From: Nonomuraea muscovyensis
Lineage (GTDB): Bacteria; Actinomycetota; Actinomycetes; Streptosporangiales; Streptosporangiaceae
Reading direction: 5' to 3'
Assembly (NCBI RefSeq): GCF_014207745.1
Contig: NZ_JACHJB010000002.1
Coordinates: 1,674,001 to 1,738,000 of the forward strand
Length of the DNA stretch: 64,000 bases
The first letter of the stretch is position 1. The number at the start of each line of letters is the position of its first letter. The position numbers and the translations under genes are program-made. Below the pieces are notes generated by a model. That model had not been told where the DNA came from. It was given only the letters and a program-made list of their open reading frames with translations, and did no database searches. Positions 1 to 8,504 of this stretch are shown here, in pieces.

Positions 1-369
1 AGTGGAGCCACGTGCACGTCCTTCACCGGTAGGAGATCTCCTCGATTGGAGCGCTCCCCACGGATGAATCCGGGGGATTCCAGCCGTCCCAACCGTGCGG
101 CCACGCGCATGGTCGCGACGCTGTCGCTTGGCAATTCACCTTCCGGCCCCGCTCCCACGGGTTTCCACGCCCCAGCCCGCACACCCGGTCCGGGCCGCGC
201 GAACTCCGCCCTCCCGGCGGTGAGCAGAAACTGCCTCGGCCTCCCCCGCAAGCTTGGATATCACTCACGTGTTCGACCACGACCCACCATACCGGCGCCG
301 GGCGCGCTACCGAAGTCCGTTCCGTCAACGCACGCTCACCCCCTGGTGGGGCACTCTCGCACCGGGCAT
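1..369. other. left edge, no supportable gene
   Basis: This GC-rich stretch is open in several frames, but none of the translations resembles a known family or has a convincing ribosome binding site. It lies downstream of the broken SDR gene and may be non-homologous sequence that replaced that gene's missing 3' half. Confidence 0.4.
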
Positions 370-869
370 ACCCCCATGACTGAAGCCAGAGGTCCGCGCC
401 CGGCATCCTCGAGTCGATGCCGTCGCGCGCGTGGGCGTCGCTGGAGACCGCGACCACGACCGCGCCCGGCCGCGCCAGCAACTGGGGCAGCAGCAGGCCG
501 GAGCGCGAAGTGGCCCAGGTGGTTGGTGCCGAACTGCAGCTCGAAGCCGTCCTTGGTCAGGCTCTTCGGGGTCATGGCGACGCCGGCGTTGTCGACCAGC
601 AGGTCGACCTGGTCGATGCCTGCCGCGAACTCCCTGACCGAGGCGAGGTCGGCGAGATCGAGCCGGGCGTAGGCGACCCGCGCGTCGGGAACCGCCTGCC
701 GGATGCCGCTGACCGCGGCGGCACCCTTCTCGGCCGAGCGGGCGGTCACGCGGGCGCCGTGCCGGGCCAGCTCCGGCGCGGTGGGCAGGCCGATGCCGCT
801 GTCGGCGCCGGTCACGATCGCGGTGCGGCCGGTCAGGTCGGGCATGCCGGCGGGGGTCCAGGCTGTCAT
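370..869 (-). pseudogene. short-chain dehydrogenase/reductase, frameshifted and truncated
   Basis: From the ATG at 869 the protein reads as a classical NAD(P)-dependent SDR. It has the Rossmann cofactor motif TGADSGIG near residue 20, the NNAG-type motif (here DNAGVA), and the GTNHLGHFAL helix. Near position 505 the frame is lost. The expected next segment (ARPGAVVVAVSSDAHARDGID, containing the catalytic Ser region) continues in another frame and homology ends near 370. The catalytic YxxxK segment is missing. This is a frameshifted gene that has also lost about half its length, so an active enzyme is unlikely. Confidence 0.75.
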
Positions 870-919
870 CGCCACTCCAGGTCCCGAGGTGTACGAAACG
901 GTCTCGTACAGACCAGGCT

Positions 920-1855
920 CTATCCCTCCAGGCGATGCCGCGCGTGCCGTTCCTCGCGCCGGGCCACCTCGAGGCGCTGCTCGCTCTCGGCCAGCCGCCG
1001 CCGGGCCTTGGCGAGCTTCTGCTCCAGCCGGGCGACCTTGCCGGCCCGCTCCTCGTGCTCCTGTACGGCCACGGCGAGCGCCTCCTGCCATTCGCGGTGG
1101 ACCGCTTCGGCCTCCTGCCGCTGGCTGGCCCTGCGCTCCTCGGCCTCCGGCCGGGCACGCGCCCGGGCGGTCTCGTCCTCGACCTTGGCCCTGCGGCGGG
1201 CCGCGGCGGACCCCTTGACCCCGGCCGCCACGGCCCCGGACTGCTCGGCTCCGGACTCCTTGACCTCGGATGCTCGGGTCCCGGATGCTCGGGTCCCGGA
1301 CGCCCTCGCCTGCCCGGCTCCGGACCGTGCGGACCCGGCCCGCGCCGCGGGCTCAGGGGCGGGGGCGAAACCGCTGTAGCTGAGCGGCCTGACCAGTCGT
1401 CCCGCGCGCACCTGCGCGGCCGCGTCGGCGTCGACCACGGCCGCGTCGAGCGTCTGGTCCACCTCGGTCGCCGCGGCGGCCGAGAGCCCGGCGCCCTCCG
1501 TGACGAGCCTGCCCACCCGGCCGGACACGGCGCCGCGCCGCCTGGTCAGCTCGGCCAGCGCCCCGGCGTCCTGCTCCCGCCAGGCCCGCCGCAGCTCCTC
1601 GCCCAGCTCCAGCAGCTCGCCCAGGGCGCCGGGATGCTCGCGGGCGGCCTTGTTGACGGCCCACGCCGAGACCGTCGGCTTGCGCAGCCGGGCGATCTCG
1701 CGCGCCAGCCGCACGTCTCCCGCCTCCTTGGCCGCGCGGGCCTCGGCCTCGCGCGCGGCGGTGAACTCCGGCGGCGGGAGCGCGTAGAGCCTGCCGGCCA
1801 CCTCGTCAAGATCCACGCTGGTGAGATACCCCGCCCGGCCCGGTTCGTAGCGCAC
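920..1855 (-). CDS. conserved actinobacterial hypothetical protein, coiled coil
   Basis: The protein is 311 residues from a GTG at 1855; an internal GTG at 1816 (VDLDEVAGRLYALPP) is an alternative start and may be the real one. The N-terminal half is charged and alpha-helical. Residues around 170-210 form a low-complexity Ala/Ser/Gly linker with a repeated RASGT motif. The last 90 residues are a long Arg/Glu/Ala coiled coil. There is no signal peptide or membrane segment. I recognise the pattern as a common actinobacterial hypothetical family but know of no function. It is divergent from the TOPRIM gene that follows. Confidence 0.75.
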   Translation of the reverse strand: MRYEPGRAGYLTSVDLDEVAGRLYALPPPEFTAAREAEARAAKEAGDVRLAREIARLRKPTVSAWAVNKAAREHPGALGELLELGEELRRAWREQDAGALAELTRRRGAVSGRVGRLVTEGAGLSAAAATEVDQTLDAAVVDADAAAQVRAGRLVRPLSYSGFAPAPEPAARAGSARSGAGQARASGTRASGTRASEVKESGAEQSGAVAAGVKGSAAARRRAKVEDETARARARPEAEERRASQRQEAEAVHREWQEALAVAVQEHEERAGKVARLEQKLAKARRRLAESEQRLEVARREERHARHRLEG

Positions 1856-1935
1856 GCTCGCCCCGAGCGGTGCCGGTGACCTTCCAACGCGTAAAACGAG
1901 ATGAACCTCTCCAGGTTCGATGCGAAGCTGGGCTC

Positions 1936-2514
1936 GTGAGCGACACGCAAACCGTGGTCCTGGTCGAGGGAGCCAGCGACAAGTCGGCCATCGAAGCGTT
2001 GGCCGAGCGCCGTGGCCGAGACCTGGCGGCCGAAGGCATCTCCCTTGTGGCGATGGGCGGCGCCACCAACATCGGGACGTATCTCGGCAGGTTCGGCCCT
2101 CCCGGTCGCGATCTCCGGCTGGCCGGTCTGTGTGACGCCAGGGAGGAAGGCGACTTCCGGAGGAGTCTCGAGCGCGCCGGCCTTGGATCCAATCTCAGCC
2201 GAAGCGATCTGGAGGCTCTCGGATTCTTCGTGTGCGTCGCCGATCTGGAAGACGAGCTGATCCGCGCCCTCGGCACCGCCGCGGTTGAGCGCGTTGTCGA
2301 TGCCGAGGGCGAGCTCGGCTCGTTCCGCACGCTCCAGAAGCAACCCGCATGGCGCGGGGGCACCACTCACGACCAGCTGCGCCGGTTCATGGGATCAGGC
2401 AGTGGCCGCAAGATCCGCTACGCCGGCCCGCTCGTCGCGGCACTCGATCTCGATCGCGTGCCGCGGCCGCTGGATATGCTGCTGGCCCACCTGTCGGGCA
2501 GTCGGAGACGGTGA
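1936..2514 (+). CDS. stand-alone TOPRIM domain protein, OLD-type
   Basis: The GTG at 1936 gives about 192 residues beginning VSDTQTVVLVEGASDK. The first TOPRIM motif with its acidic residue (LVEGASDKSAIEAL) and the second acidic cluster (GLCDAREEGDF) are present, as is the MGGATNIG turn between them. OLD-family nucleases have this TOPRIM fold but fuse it to an ABC-type ATPase, which is absent here. The family is widespread in actinomycetes, usually annotated as an ATP-dependent endonuclease or TOPRIM protein. Metal-dependent nucleic-acid cleavage or phosphotransfer is inferred from the fold only. In-frame ATG codons upstream at 1870 are less likely starts. Confidence 0.75.
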   Translation: MSDTQTVVLVEGASDKSAIEALAERRGRDLAAEGISLVAMGGATNIGTYLGRFGPPGRDLRLAGLCDAREEGDFRRSLERAGLGSNLSRSDLEALGFFVCVADLEDELIRALGTAAVERVVDAEGELGSFRTLQKQPAWRGGTTHDQLRRFMGSGSGRKIRYAGPLVAALDLDRVPRPLDMLLAHLSGSRRR

Positions 2515-2840
2515 TTCTGTCATCGCCGAGCGAGCCAACGGCGCCGGTGCTGGAGGCTGTGCCAGGTGCGGGTTGACCAGGCGTTCCACCTCTGTGACGG
2601 CGAGGGGGATCAGCCCGGGATCGGCGGATGGGGTCTGGTCGGGGGCGGTGGCGAACCGCCTCCGGTGGTCCGTGCCCGCGCGGCGGTGACGGCACAGACG
2701 GCCATTTCGCCCGTTCCAGCAGGTGCCGCATCTTGCCGGGCGTCGCATCACGTCACGGACGGTCCCACCAAGATCACGATTCCGGCCGCCGTACTAGGAT
2801 CGAAGGTCGATCACTGATCCGAGGGGGCAGGAGGCGGAGG
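2515..2840. other. intergenic, nothing recognised
   Basis: The stretch separates the TOPRIM gene from the ECF sigma gene. It has no homologous reading frame. It should hold the sigma gene promoter. ECF41 factors often autoregulate, but I could not identify a clean TGTCACA-N16-CGTC element here. Confidence 0.4.
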
Positions 2841-3713
2841 GTGGAGCCGACCGGCACGTTGGCGGAGGCCGACTGGCAATCCCATCGCCCCGCGGTCTTC
2901 GGGGCGGCTTACCGGATCCTGGGCGCCATGACCGAAGCCGAGGACGTGACGCAGGAGGTCTGGTTGCGCGCCGCGGCCACCGACCTGTCCGAGGTGCGGG
3001 ATCTGCGAGCCTGGCTGGTGACCCTGGCCGCCCGGACGTCCTACAACGTGCTGAAGTCGGCGCGCGTCCGGCGCGAGTCCTATGTCGGGCCCTGGCTGCC
3101 CGAACCACTGCTGACCGGGCCCGACGCCGCCGCCCGGGTGCTCCTGGACGAGTCGGTGAGCACCGCGATGCTGGTGGTCATGGAGACGCTCACCCCCGCC
3201 GAACGCGTCGCGCTGGTGCTGCACGACGTCTTCGACTTCCCGTTCGGCCGGATCGCCGAGGTGCTCGGCGGCACGCCCGCCGCCAGCCGCAAGCTCGCCT
3301 CCCGCGCGCGGGCGCGGGTGGCCGCGGTCGAGGAGCGGCCCCGGGCGTCCAGGGCCGAGACCGAACGCGTGCTCAGGGCGTTCAAGGCGGCAGCCGACGC
3401 GGGGGACATGGCCGAGCTCGTCAAGCTGCTGCACCCCGAGGCCGTCTATGTCGCCGACGGCGGCGGCAAGGTGACCGCCGCGCGCAGACCGGTCCGGGGC
3501 GCGGAGCTCATCGCCCTGCTGGCGGTCAGGCAGATCCAGATCAGGCGCCCCGACGCGTTCCAGATCATCGAGGTGAACGGGCACCCGGCGCTGGCGACCT
3601 ATCGCGGCGGCGAGCTGATCTGGCTCGACACGGTGGAGATCGCCGACGGGCGGATCACGGCGTTCAGGAGACTGGCCAATCCCGAAAAGTTCGCCCACAT
3701 CGGTCACATCTGA
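2841..3713 (+). CDS. sigJ: ECF41-family RNA polymerase sigma factor (SigJ type)
   Basis: The GTG at 2841 follows a GGAGGCGGAG ribosome binding site and gives about 290 residues. Sigma region 2 comes first (AYRILGAMTEAEDVTQEVWL), then the WLPEP signature in the linker, region 4 (LTPAERVALVLHDVFDFPFGRIAEVLG), and a SnoaL/NTF2-like C-terminal domain. That domain carries the DGGGK motif and an NPEKF motif near the end. These three motifs define ECF41, in which the fused C-terminal domain replaces an anti-sigma factor. ECF41 genes sit beside a carboxymuconolactone decarboxylase, oxidoreductase or epimerase gene; the next gene here is an oxidoreductase, which fits. Confidence 0.93.
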   Translation: MEPTGTLAEADWQSHRPAVFGAAYRILGAMTEAEDVTQEVWLRAAATDLSEVRDLRAWLVTLAARTSYNVLKSARVRRESYVGPWLPEPLLTGPDAAARVLLDESVSTAMLVVMETLTPAERVALVLHDVFDFPFGRIAEVLGGTPAASRKLASRARARVAAVEERPRASRAETERVLRAFKAAADAGDMAELVKLLHPEAVYVADGGGKVTAARRPVRGAELIALLAVRQIQIRRPDAFQIIEVNGHPALATYRGGELIWLDTVEIADGRITAFRRLANPEKFAHIGHI

Positions 3714-3782
3714 ACCCGCCGTCTTGTCTCCCTGCCGAACCCTCCGATCCCCCGGAGGGCGAGGCTGGGAGAGGACGAGAAG

Positions 3783-4937
3783 ATGCGACACGTTGTGATC
3801 ATCGGAGGCGGTTTCGCGGGTGTGTGGAGCGCGGCGGGAGCGGCGCTGGCACGTGGAGATGCCGACCTGCGCATCACGCTCATCGCGCCGGACGAGCACC
3901 TGGTGCTGCGACCACGCCTGTACGAGCCGGAGCCGGACCTGGCCAAGGTGGAGCTCAGCCGGATCCTCGAGCCGATCGGCGTCGAGCACCTGCGGGCCTC
4001 GGTGAGCACGATCGACACCGACCGCCGCGTGGTGGTGGCCGACGGCGAGGAGATCGGCTATGACCGCCTGGTCCTGGCGGCGGGCAGCAGGCTCGTTCGG
4101 CCCCAGGGCCTGCCCGGCGCCGAACGGCTCTTCGACATCGACACCCTGGACGGGGCCCGGCGGCTCACCAACTATCTGCGCGACCGGGAGGACTTCTCCG
4201 CAGTGGTCGTCGGCGGCGGGTTCACCGGCCTGGAGGCCGCGACCGCGCTGGCCGCCCGGGGCCGGGTGTTGCTGGTGGACCGGTCGCAGGTGGTCGGGGA
4301 CCAGCTCGGCCCGGGCCCGCGCGAGGAGATCGAGGCGGCGCTGGACGAGCTGGGCGTCGGACGCCGCCTCGGGACGACGGTGACGGAGGTCGGCGACGGA
4401 TACGCCGTCCTCTCCGACGGCACCAAGGTCGAAGCGGACGTGGTGGTCTGGTCCGTGGGGATCAGGGCCAGCGAGCTCACCCGGCAACTGTCCGACGAGC
4501 TCGACCACCTCGGCCGGGTGCCGGTGGACCGGCGGCTGCGCGCCCTTCCCGAGGTGTTCGTCGCCGGGGACACGGCCGCGGCGGCGTTCGACGCCGAGCA
4601 CACGGTCATGCAGGCCTGCCAGCACGCCACGCCGCTCGGCAAGGTCGCCGGGTACAACGCGGCGGCCGACCTGCTCGATGTGCCGCTGCGCGACTTCACC
4701 CCCGGCCCGTACGTCACCTGCCTGGATCTGGGCGGCGCCGGTGCGGTCTTCACCCGGGGCTGGGACCGCAGGGTGATGGCCTCGGGTGCCGACGGCGCGG
4801 TCATCAAGAAGCAGATCAACCAGCAGATCCACCCGCCGGTCGACGACGCCTCGAAGATCCTCGCCGCCGCCGACCGGGTCTACATCGAGCTCCCCTTCCT
4901 CCCCCGCGAGGAGGAGAAGGCCGCCCCCGCCGGATGA
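3783..4937 (+). CDS. FAD/NAD(P)-dependent oxidoreductase, NDH-2-like
   Basis: The protein is 384 residues. The ATG follows a GGGAGAGGACGAG ribosome binding site. The N-terminal FAD-binding Rossmann motif is VVIIGGGFAGVWSA; the second dinucleotide-binding motif (VVVGGGFTGLEAA) is near residue 140; the C-terminal FAD motif VFVAGDTAA is near 260. This is the fold of type II NADH dehydrogenases and related disulfide-reductase-like flavoproteins that pass electrons to quinones. There is no obvious transmembrane helix. Its place directly after the ECF41 sigma gene suggests it is the sigma factor's target. Substrate is unknown. Confidence 0.88.
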   Translation: MRHVVIIGGGFAGVWSAAGAALARGDADLRITLIAPDEHLVLRPRLYEPEPDLAKVELSRILEPIGVEHLRASVSTIDTDRRVVVADGEEIGYDRLVLAAGSRLVRPQGLPGAERLFDIDTLDGARRLTNYLRDREDFSAVVVGGGFTGLEAATALAARGRVLLVDRSQVVGDQLGPGPREEIEAALDELGVGRRLGTTVTEVGDGYAVLSDGTKVEADVVVWSVGIRASELTRQLSDELDHLGRVPVDRRLRALPEVFVAGDTAAAAFDAEHTVMQACQHATPLGKVAGYNAAADLLDVPLRDFTPGPYVTCLDLGGAGAVFTRGWDRRVMASGADGAVIKKQINQQIHPPVDDASKILAAADRVYIELPFLPREEEKAAPAG

Positions 4938-4980
4938 CCCCCGCACCCCTCCACGACGCGGCGGCGTGGCGGTGAGGGCG

Positions 4981-6015
4981 TCAGCGCTGCGGGGCGGGGG
5001 CCATCTTGCCGATGGCCATGCGGCCCTCGATCACGCCGGGGTCGTCGGTGTAGTGGATGCCGGCGCCGAGGGAGATCATGAGGCGGCGCATGCGGGCGTT
5101 GTCCGACAGCATGGTGGCGCGGACCTCGGCGAAGCCTTGGTCGCGGGCGATGTCGAGGAGCCGGCGGATGAGCTTGCCGCCCAGGCCGCGGCCCTGCCAT
5201 GTGTCCTCGACGAGGATGGCGACTTCGGCGATGCCGGGCTCTTGGGTGTACATGAGACTCGCAAGGGCGATGACCTGGCCGTCGTGGCCGGCGACGAGGG
5301 ATTCGCCGCGGCCGCGATCGCACAACCGGTCGAACATACGCGGCGGCAGGGTCGGCATGCTGGTGAAGTAGCGGAAGCGTCGTGATTCGGGTGAACAGCG
5401 ATCGTGCAGGTCGCGTACGGCCTCGCGATAGATGGTGGTGAGAGGACGCACGACGACCTCGGTGCCATCGGCGAGGCGGATCGACTGGTCGCCGGCAGGG
5501 GGCGCGGCCGGCTCCTGCCCGAGCCGCACGAGGGCTGCGGCCCTGGCCGCCTCGGTGAGTGTGAAGGGCAGCCCTGTCCGGCGCACGCGAATCGCGGTGT
5601 CGTGTGTGACCGGGACGATGAGCAGCGTGGGGTCGGGCAGGTCGCTGTCGGTGACGTCTCCGTAGGACCAGCGGGCGTCGTCAGCGCGTAGCAGCTCGGC
5701 GAGCGCGTCGGGCAGGCGCCATTGCTGGGAGCGGAGCCAGTCGGCCAGGAGCAGGACGCGGGTGGGCTCGTCGGCGAGTTCGTGGGCGTGGGCGGGGATG
5801 ACGTGGACGCGGCGCCCGCCGGCGGCTTCGAGGGCCTTTCGGACGGTGTCGGGGGCGGCGTGCACCTCGGCGACGAACTCGTCCACGGTGCCGTCGGTGT
5901 CGGGCTGGACGCTCAGGCCGAGGATGTTGCCACCGTGTTTGGCGAGTGCGGCGGCGAGGGAGGCCAGACGCCCAGGTCGTTCGTCGACGGTGGTGCGGAT
6001 CCGCATGAATGCCAT
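4981..6015 (-). CDS. ACT domain plus GNAT N-acetyltransferase protein
   Basis: The protein is 344 residues; the ATG at 6015 follows an AAGGGGAA ribosome binding site. Residues 1-75 form an ACT ligand-binding domain (RIRTTVDERPGRLASLAAALA). A linker of about 100 residues leads to a C-terminal GNAT domain of about 150 residues with the acetyl-CoA loop (TWQGRGLGGKLIRRLL). Fusions of this kind are thought to be protein or small-molecule acetyltransferases under amino-acid control; the substrate is not predictable here. A shortened paralogue with roughly three quarters identity in the shared part lies at 20414-21046. It is convergent with the oxidoreductase gene. Confidence 0.88.
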   Translation of the reverse strand: MAFMRIRTTVDERPGRLASLAAALAKHGGNILGLSVQPDTDGTVDEFVAEVHAAPDTVRKALEAAGGRRVHVIPAHAHELADEPTRVLLLADWLRSQQWRLPDALAELLRADDARWSYGDVTDSDLPDPTLLIVPVTHDTAIRVRRTGLPFTLTEAARAAALVRLGQEPAAPPAGDQSIRLADGTEVVVRPLTTIYREAVRDLHDRCSPESRRFRYFTSMPTLPPRMFDRLCDRGRGESLVAGHDGQVIALASLMYTQEPGIAEVAILVEDTWQGRGLGGKLIRRLLDIARDQGFAEVRATMLSDNARMRRLMISLGAGIHYTDDPGVIEGRMAIGKMAPAPQR

Positions 6016-6205
6016 GTTTGTTCCCCTTCGTTGCAGCTCAAGGATGCCTTCGAGGTGTTACGCCGCTGCTACGAGGTGGTGGCCTGGCCGTTTCCGCTGC
6101 CGTAATCGGGTGGCACCGGGATACGGCAGAAACGGCCCGCGGGCTTGATCACCGGTCGTAGGATCTGAGGGTTGGCGCTGATTGGTGACGGTTTCCGGAG
6201 GTTCG

Positions 6206-6667
6206 GTGGCGTCGATCGGTCGGACGGCCTACCCGAGGTTCGCGCGGGTGGTGTCTGCTCGGGAGCTGACGGAGGTGTTCACCCCGTCGCCGGCCGAAGT
6301 GGAGTGGGCGCGTGGCAAGACGCAGGACGATCAGCATCTGCTGGCGCTGCTGGTGTGGTTGAAGGCATACCAGCGGCTTGGGTACTTCCCGAAGCTCGGG
6401 GACGTCCCGCCGGTGGTGGCCGAGCACATCCGTGGCGTGGTCGGATTGGCAGAGCAGGTCGTTTTCGCAGCGGAGGCCTTCAATGCCAGTCTCAAGCGCG
6501 AGACGCTACAGGGAGCCAAGCGCTGGTCCTCGGCGCGCGAGGCCTGCCTGGCCGTCCTCATGTGGATCACCCGCTACAACACCCGAAGAAGACACTCCAC
6601 CCTCGGGTATCTCTGCCCGATCGACTACGAGCAGCAGACCATCGACAGGGTGCTGCTCGCCGCTTAA
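6206..6667 (+). pseudogene. chimeric transposase remnant: Tn3 N-terminus joined to IS3 C-terminus
   Basis: The GTG at 6206 follows a CCGGAGG ribosome binding site. The first 85-90 residues (ASIGRTAYPRF, then WLKAYQRLGYFPKL) match the N-terminal DUF4158 region of Tn3-family transposases. From about 6470 the same frame becomes the C-terminus of an IS3-family DDE integrase (AFNASLKRE, YNTRRRHSTLGYL). The first family normally has about 1000 residues and the second about 300, so both parts are fragments. The likely history is IS3 insertion into a Tn3 element followed by deletion. The sequence TGTCCACATTTCGGGG just downstream resembles an IS3-type terminal repeat. Confidence 0.85.
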
Positions 6668-6780
6668 CGATCGGTGTCCACATTTCGGGGCGAGCCCCCG
6701 CGGGTGGCGGCGGCCACGGGGGCCTGCGTGGCGGCCAGCGTCATGGCGGCCAGGCCGGCCGCGATCATGGTTTTCCTCAT
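6664..6780 (-). pseudogene. signal-peptide fragment of a secreted protein
   Basis: The ATG at 6780 opens a 38-residue frame that begins with a textbook Sec signal peptide: MRKTMIAAG, a hydrophobic Ala/Leu/Met core, and an AAA cleavage-site region. After about 30 residues the frame runs into the IS3-type terminal sequence and stops at 6664. The rest of the gene is gone. This is the promoter-proximal stump of an exported protein gene cut by the insertion. Its original function cannot be told. Confidence 0.6.
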
Positions 6781-6815
6781 GGCCTCAATGCTGAAGCCCT
6801 GACGCAGCGTCAAGG

Positions 6816-7076
6816 TCAAGCCGTTCTGGCGGCCACCAGGTGCTCCAGGCGCGCCCAGGCGGGCGAGGACTCGACGGTGTTCGAGCTCAGCAGGGCGGCC
6901 GTGCTCTCGGCGAGATCGTTGTCGCGGGGGTGGCGAGCGTTCCAGGCGACGATCGCGTCGGCGATCTCACACAGGCGTGGGTCGTGGGGCGCCCAGTCCA
7001 TCGCCTGGTCGCACGCGAGGTAGAGCTGGACGAACTCGGGGTCGTACGCCGCCCCCTTCAGCGCACCCGCCGCCAC
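6816..7076 (-). CDS. small hypothetical protein
   Basis: The protein is 86 residues from a GTG at 7076, which overlaps the 3' end of the upstream hydrolase remnant by 19 bp. It is soluble, mildly acidic and probably helical (LYLACDQAMDW, DNDLAESTAALLSSN). I do not recognise a family. Because the upstream partner is a remnant, this may also be a remnant or may no longer be translated. Confidence 0.45.
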   Translation of the reverse strand: MAAGALKGAAYDPEFVQLYLACDQAMDWAPHDPRLCEIADAIVAWNARHPRDNDLAESTAALLSSNTVESSPAWARLEHLVAARTA

Positions 7077-7714
7077 AGGTCGAAAATAGCCCGCACGACC
7101 TCGTCCGGGCAGTCGGTGCCGATCGTACTGTGCTTGGCTCCCGCGAGAACCCGGTGCTCACCATGGGCGACGGACGCGGCCATGGCCCGGTGCATGCGGA
7201 TCTTGCCCTCGGTCATCTCCTGCAGGAGCCGTTCGGGCATCGTGAGTCTCAGGGCGGCGTCGATGCCCGGCGCGGTGGGCATGACTGCCGGCCTGCCGGG
7301 CACCGGTCCGGCGCCCATGAGCTTCTCGCCCCATTGGTGCTGGTTGCTGCGTTCGAGCGCACCGGCACGCCGCGCGTCGACGGTGAGGTGCCGCGCGATG
7401 AGCGCGTCACGGACCTCACCTGGCCAGGCGGCGAACATCTTCCGGTACAGGCCGCGAGACAGCAGCGTGATCAGGCGCAACATCAGGGCGCCGGGGACCG
7501 GCTGTGGCTTGAGCCGCAGGCGCTCGTCAGTGTGGTGGATGTCCCACTCCTCGTGGGCGAAGGAGTCCAGGTAGACCACTCCGGCCACCTCGTCGGGGAA
7601 CAACTGCGGGAAACGCCGGGCGTACGCGCCGCCGAGCGAGTGCGCCGCCAGGACGTACGAGCCGTGACGGGCTCCCGCCTTCGCGAGCGTGTTCGGGTGC
7701 CCGTACCAGGACGG
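7058..7714 (-). pseudogene. alpha/beta hydrolase, N-terminally truncated
   Basis: The frame contains the nucleophile elbow HSLGGAYARRFP, a cap-domain-like middle, and a C-terminal strand with the catalytic histidine (AGAKHSTIG). The N-terminal strands with the oxyanion HG motif, normally about 90 residues, are absent, and there is no start codon with a ribosome binding site upstream of the elbow. The frame stays open towards the tetR gene but without homology. The first start-like codon lies after the nucleophile, so any product would lack the catalytic serine. Confidence 0.65.
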
Positions 7715-7835
7715 TTCGTGTGCCGAGGAGACGCCTCCGGACGGCCGCGTCGTGCTCGGGGGCCCGGGAGGCCCCAGGTGATCGCGGCGGCGGAGACGTG
7801 GACCGGCCTGCGGCGAGGCGCGAGGTGCCGGCCCG

Positions 7836-8393
7836 TCACTTCTCGGCGAGGGCCACCAGGGCTCGCAGGCCCTCCAGCACCTCGGCCGCCGTGGGAGCGT
7901 TGTCCGGGTCGCTGAGGCACTGGATCATCAGGCCGGACATCAGTGCCATCTGCACCATGCCGACAGTGCGGATGGCCCGCTCCGGAACCTCGTCCTCAGG
8001 CGTGTTCTCCAGGATCGCGGCCATGCCGCGGCGGCCCTCCCGCGTGCCCTGGGTGAGCTGGTCGCGGAGGTCGGGGCGGCGCTGGGCCTGCAGGAAGAGC
8101 TCCACGGAGGCCAGCCAGAGGGCCTGGTTGTCGGCGAACTGCCCGAGCAGGTTCTCCCACATGCCGACGAGGCCGACGTCCGGGTCGAGCGCCCGGCCCA
8201 TCGCGTCGCCCCACTCGTCGAGCAGCGCGAACAGGGCCTGGTTGAGCAGTTTCTCCCGCGACCCGTAGTGGTAGCCGATGGCCGCCATGTTCACCCCGGC
8301 GGCCGAGGCGATGTCGCGGACGCTGGAGCGGTCGTAGCCCTTCTCCAGCAGGCAGCGCTTCGCGGCGGCGAAGAGATCTTCCCGGTTCCCCAT
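7836..8393 (-). CDS. TetR/AcrR-family regulator
   Basis: The protein is about 185 residues from the ATG at 8393 (MGNREDLFAAAKRCL). An upstream in-frame ATG at 8423 would put the start inside the operator, so 8393 is preferred. The N-terminal helix-turn-helix is clear (GYDRSSVRDIASAAGVNMAAIGYHYG), followed by a helical ligand-binding domain. It is divergent from the carboxylesterase gene, and two tandem palindromes lie between them. It most likely represses itself and the esterase. The effector is unknown. Confidence 0.88.
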   Translation of the reverse strand: MGNREDLFAAAKRCLLEKGYDRSSVRDIASAAGVNMAAIGYHYGSREKLLNQALFALLDEWGDAMGRALDPDVGLVGMWENLLGQFADNQALWLASVELFLQAQRRPDLRDQLTQGTREGRRGMAAILENTPEDEVPERAIRTVGMVQMALMSGLMIQCLSDPDNAPTAAEVLEGLRALVALAEK

Positions 8394-8421
8394 GCCCCCG
8401 AGCGTAGCAGACGATTTATTC

Positions 8422-8446
8422 ATGCGAACGCATTATGCGATCGCAT
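8422..8446. promoter_or_regulatory. two tandem palindromic operators for the TetR regulator
   Basis: ATGCGAACGCAT (8422-8433) and ATGCGATCGCAT (8435-8446) share the consensus ATGCGAWCGCAT. Their centres are 13 bp apart. The second copy extends to the perfect 16-bp palindrome TTATGCGATCGCATAA. They sit between the divergent tetR and esterase genes, as expected for two cooperatively bound TetR dimers. Confidence 0.75.
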
Positions 8447-8504
8447 AAGCGCGCTGTATGGTCAGCGAGACAGCGGGATGAGTCATCGGAACGAGGAGAG
8501 ATCC

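Noticed and set aside
3700..3745. An ECF41-like promoter GGTCACA followed by CGTC before the oxidoreductase.
   Set aside because: The spacer is 11 bp, while the ECF41 consensus needs about 16, so it is not convincing.
2811..4946. A 711-codon minus-strand frame opposite the sigma factor and oxidoreductase genes.
   Set aside because: Both genes beneath it are strongly supported by family motifs; the minus frame is a GC-driven shadow.
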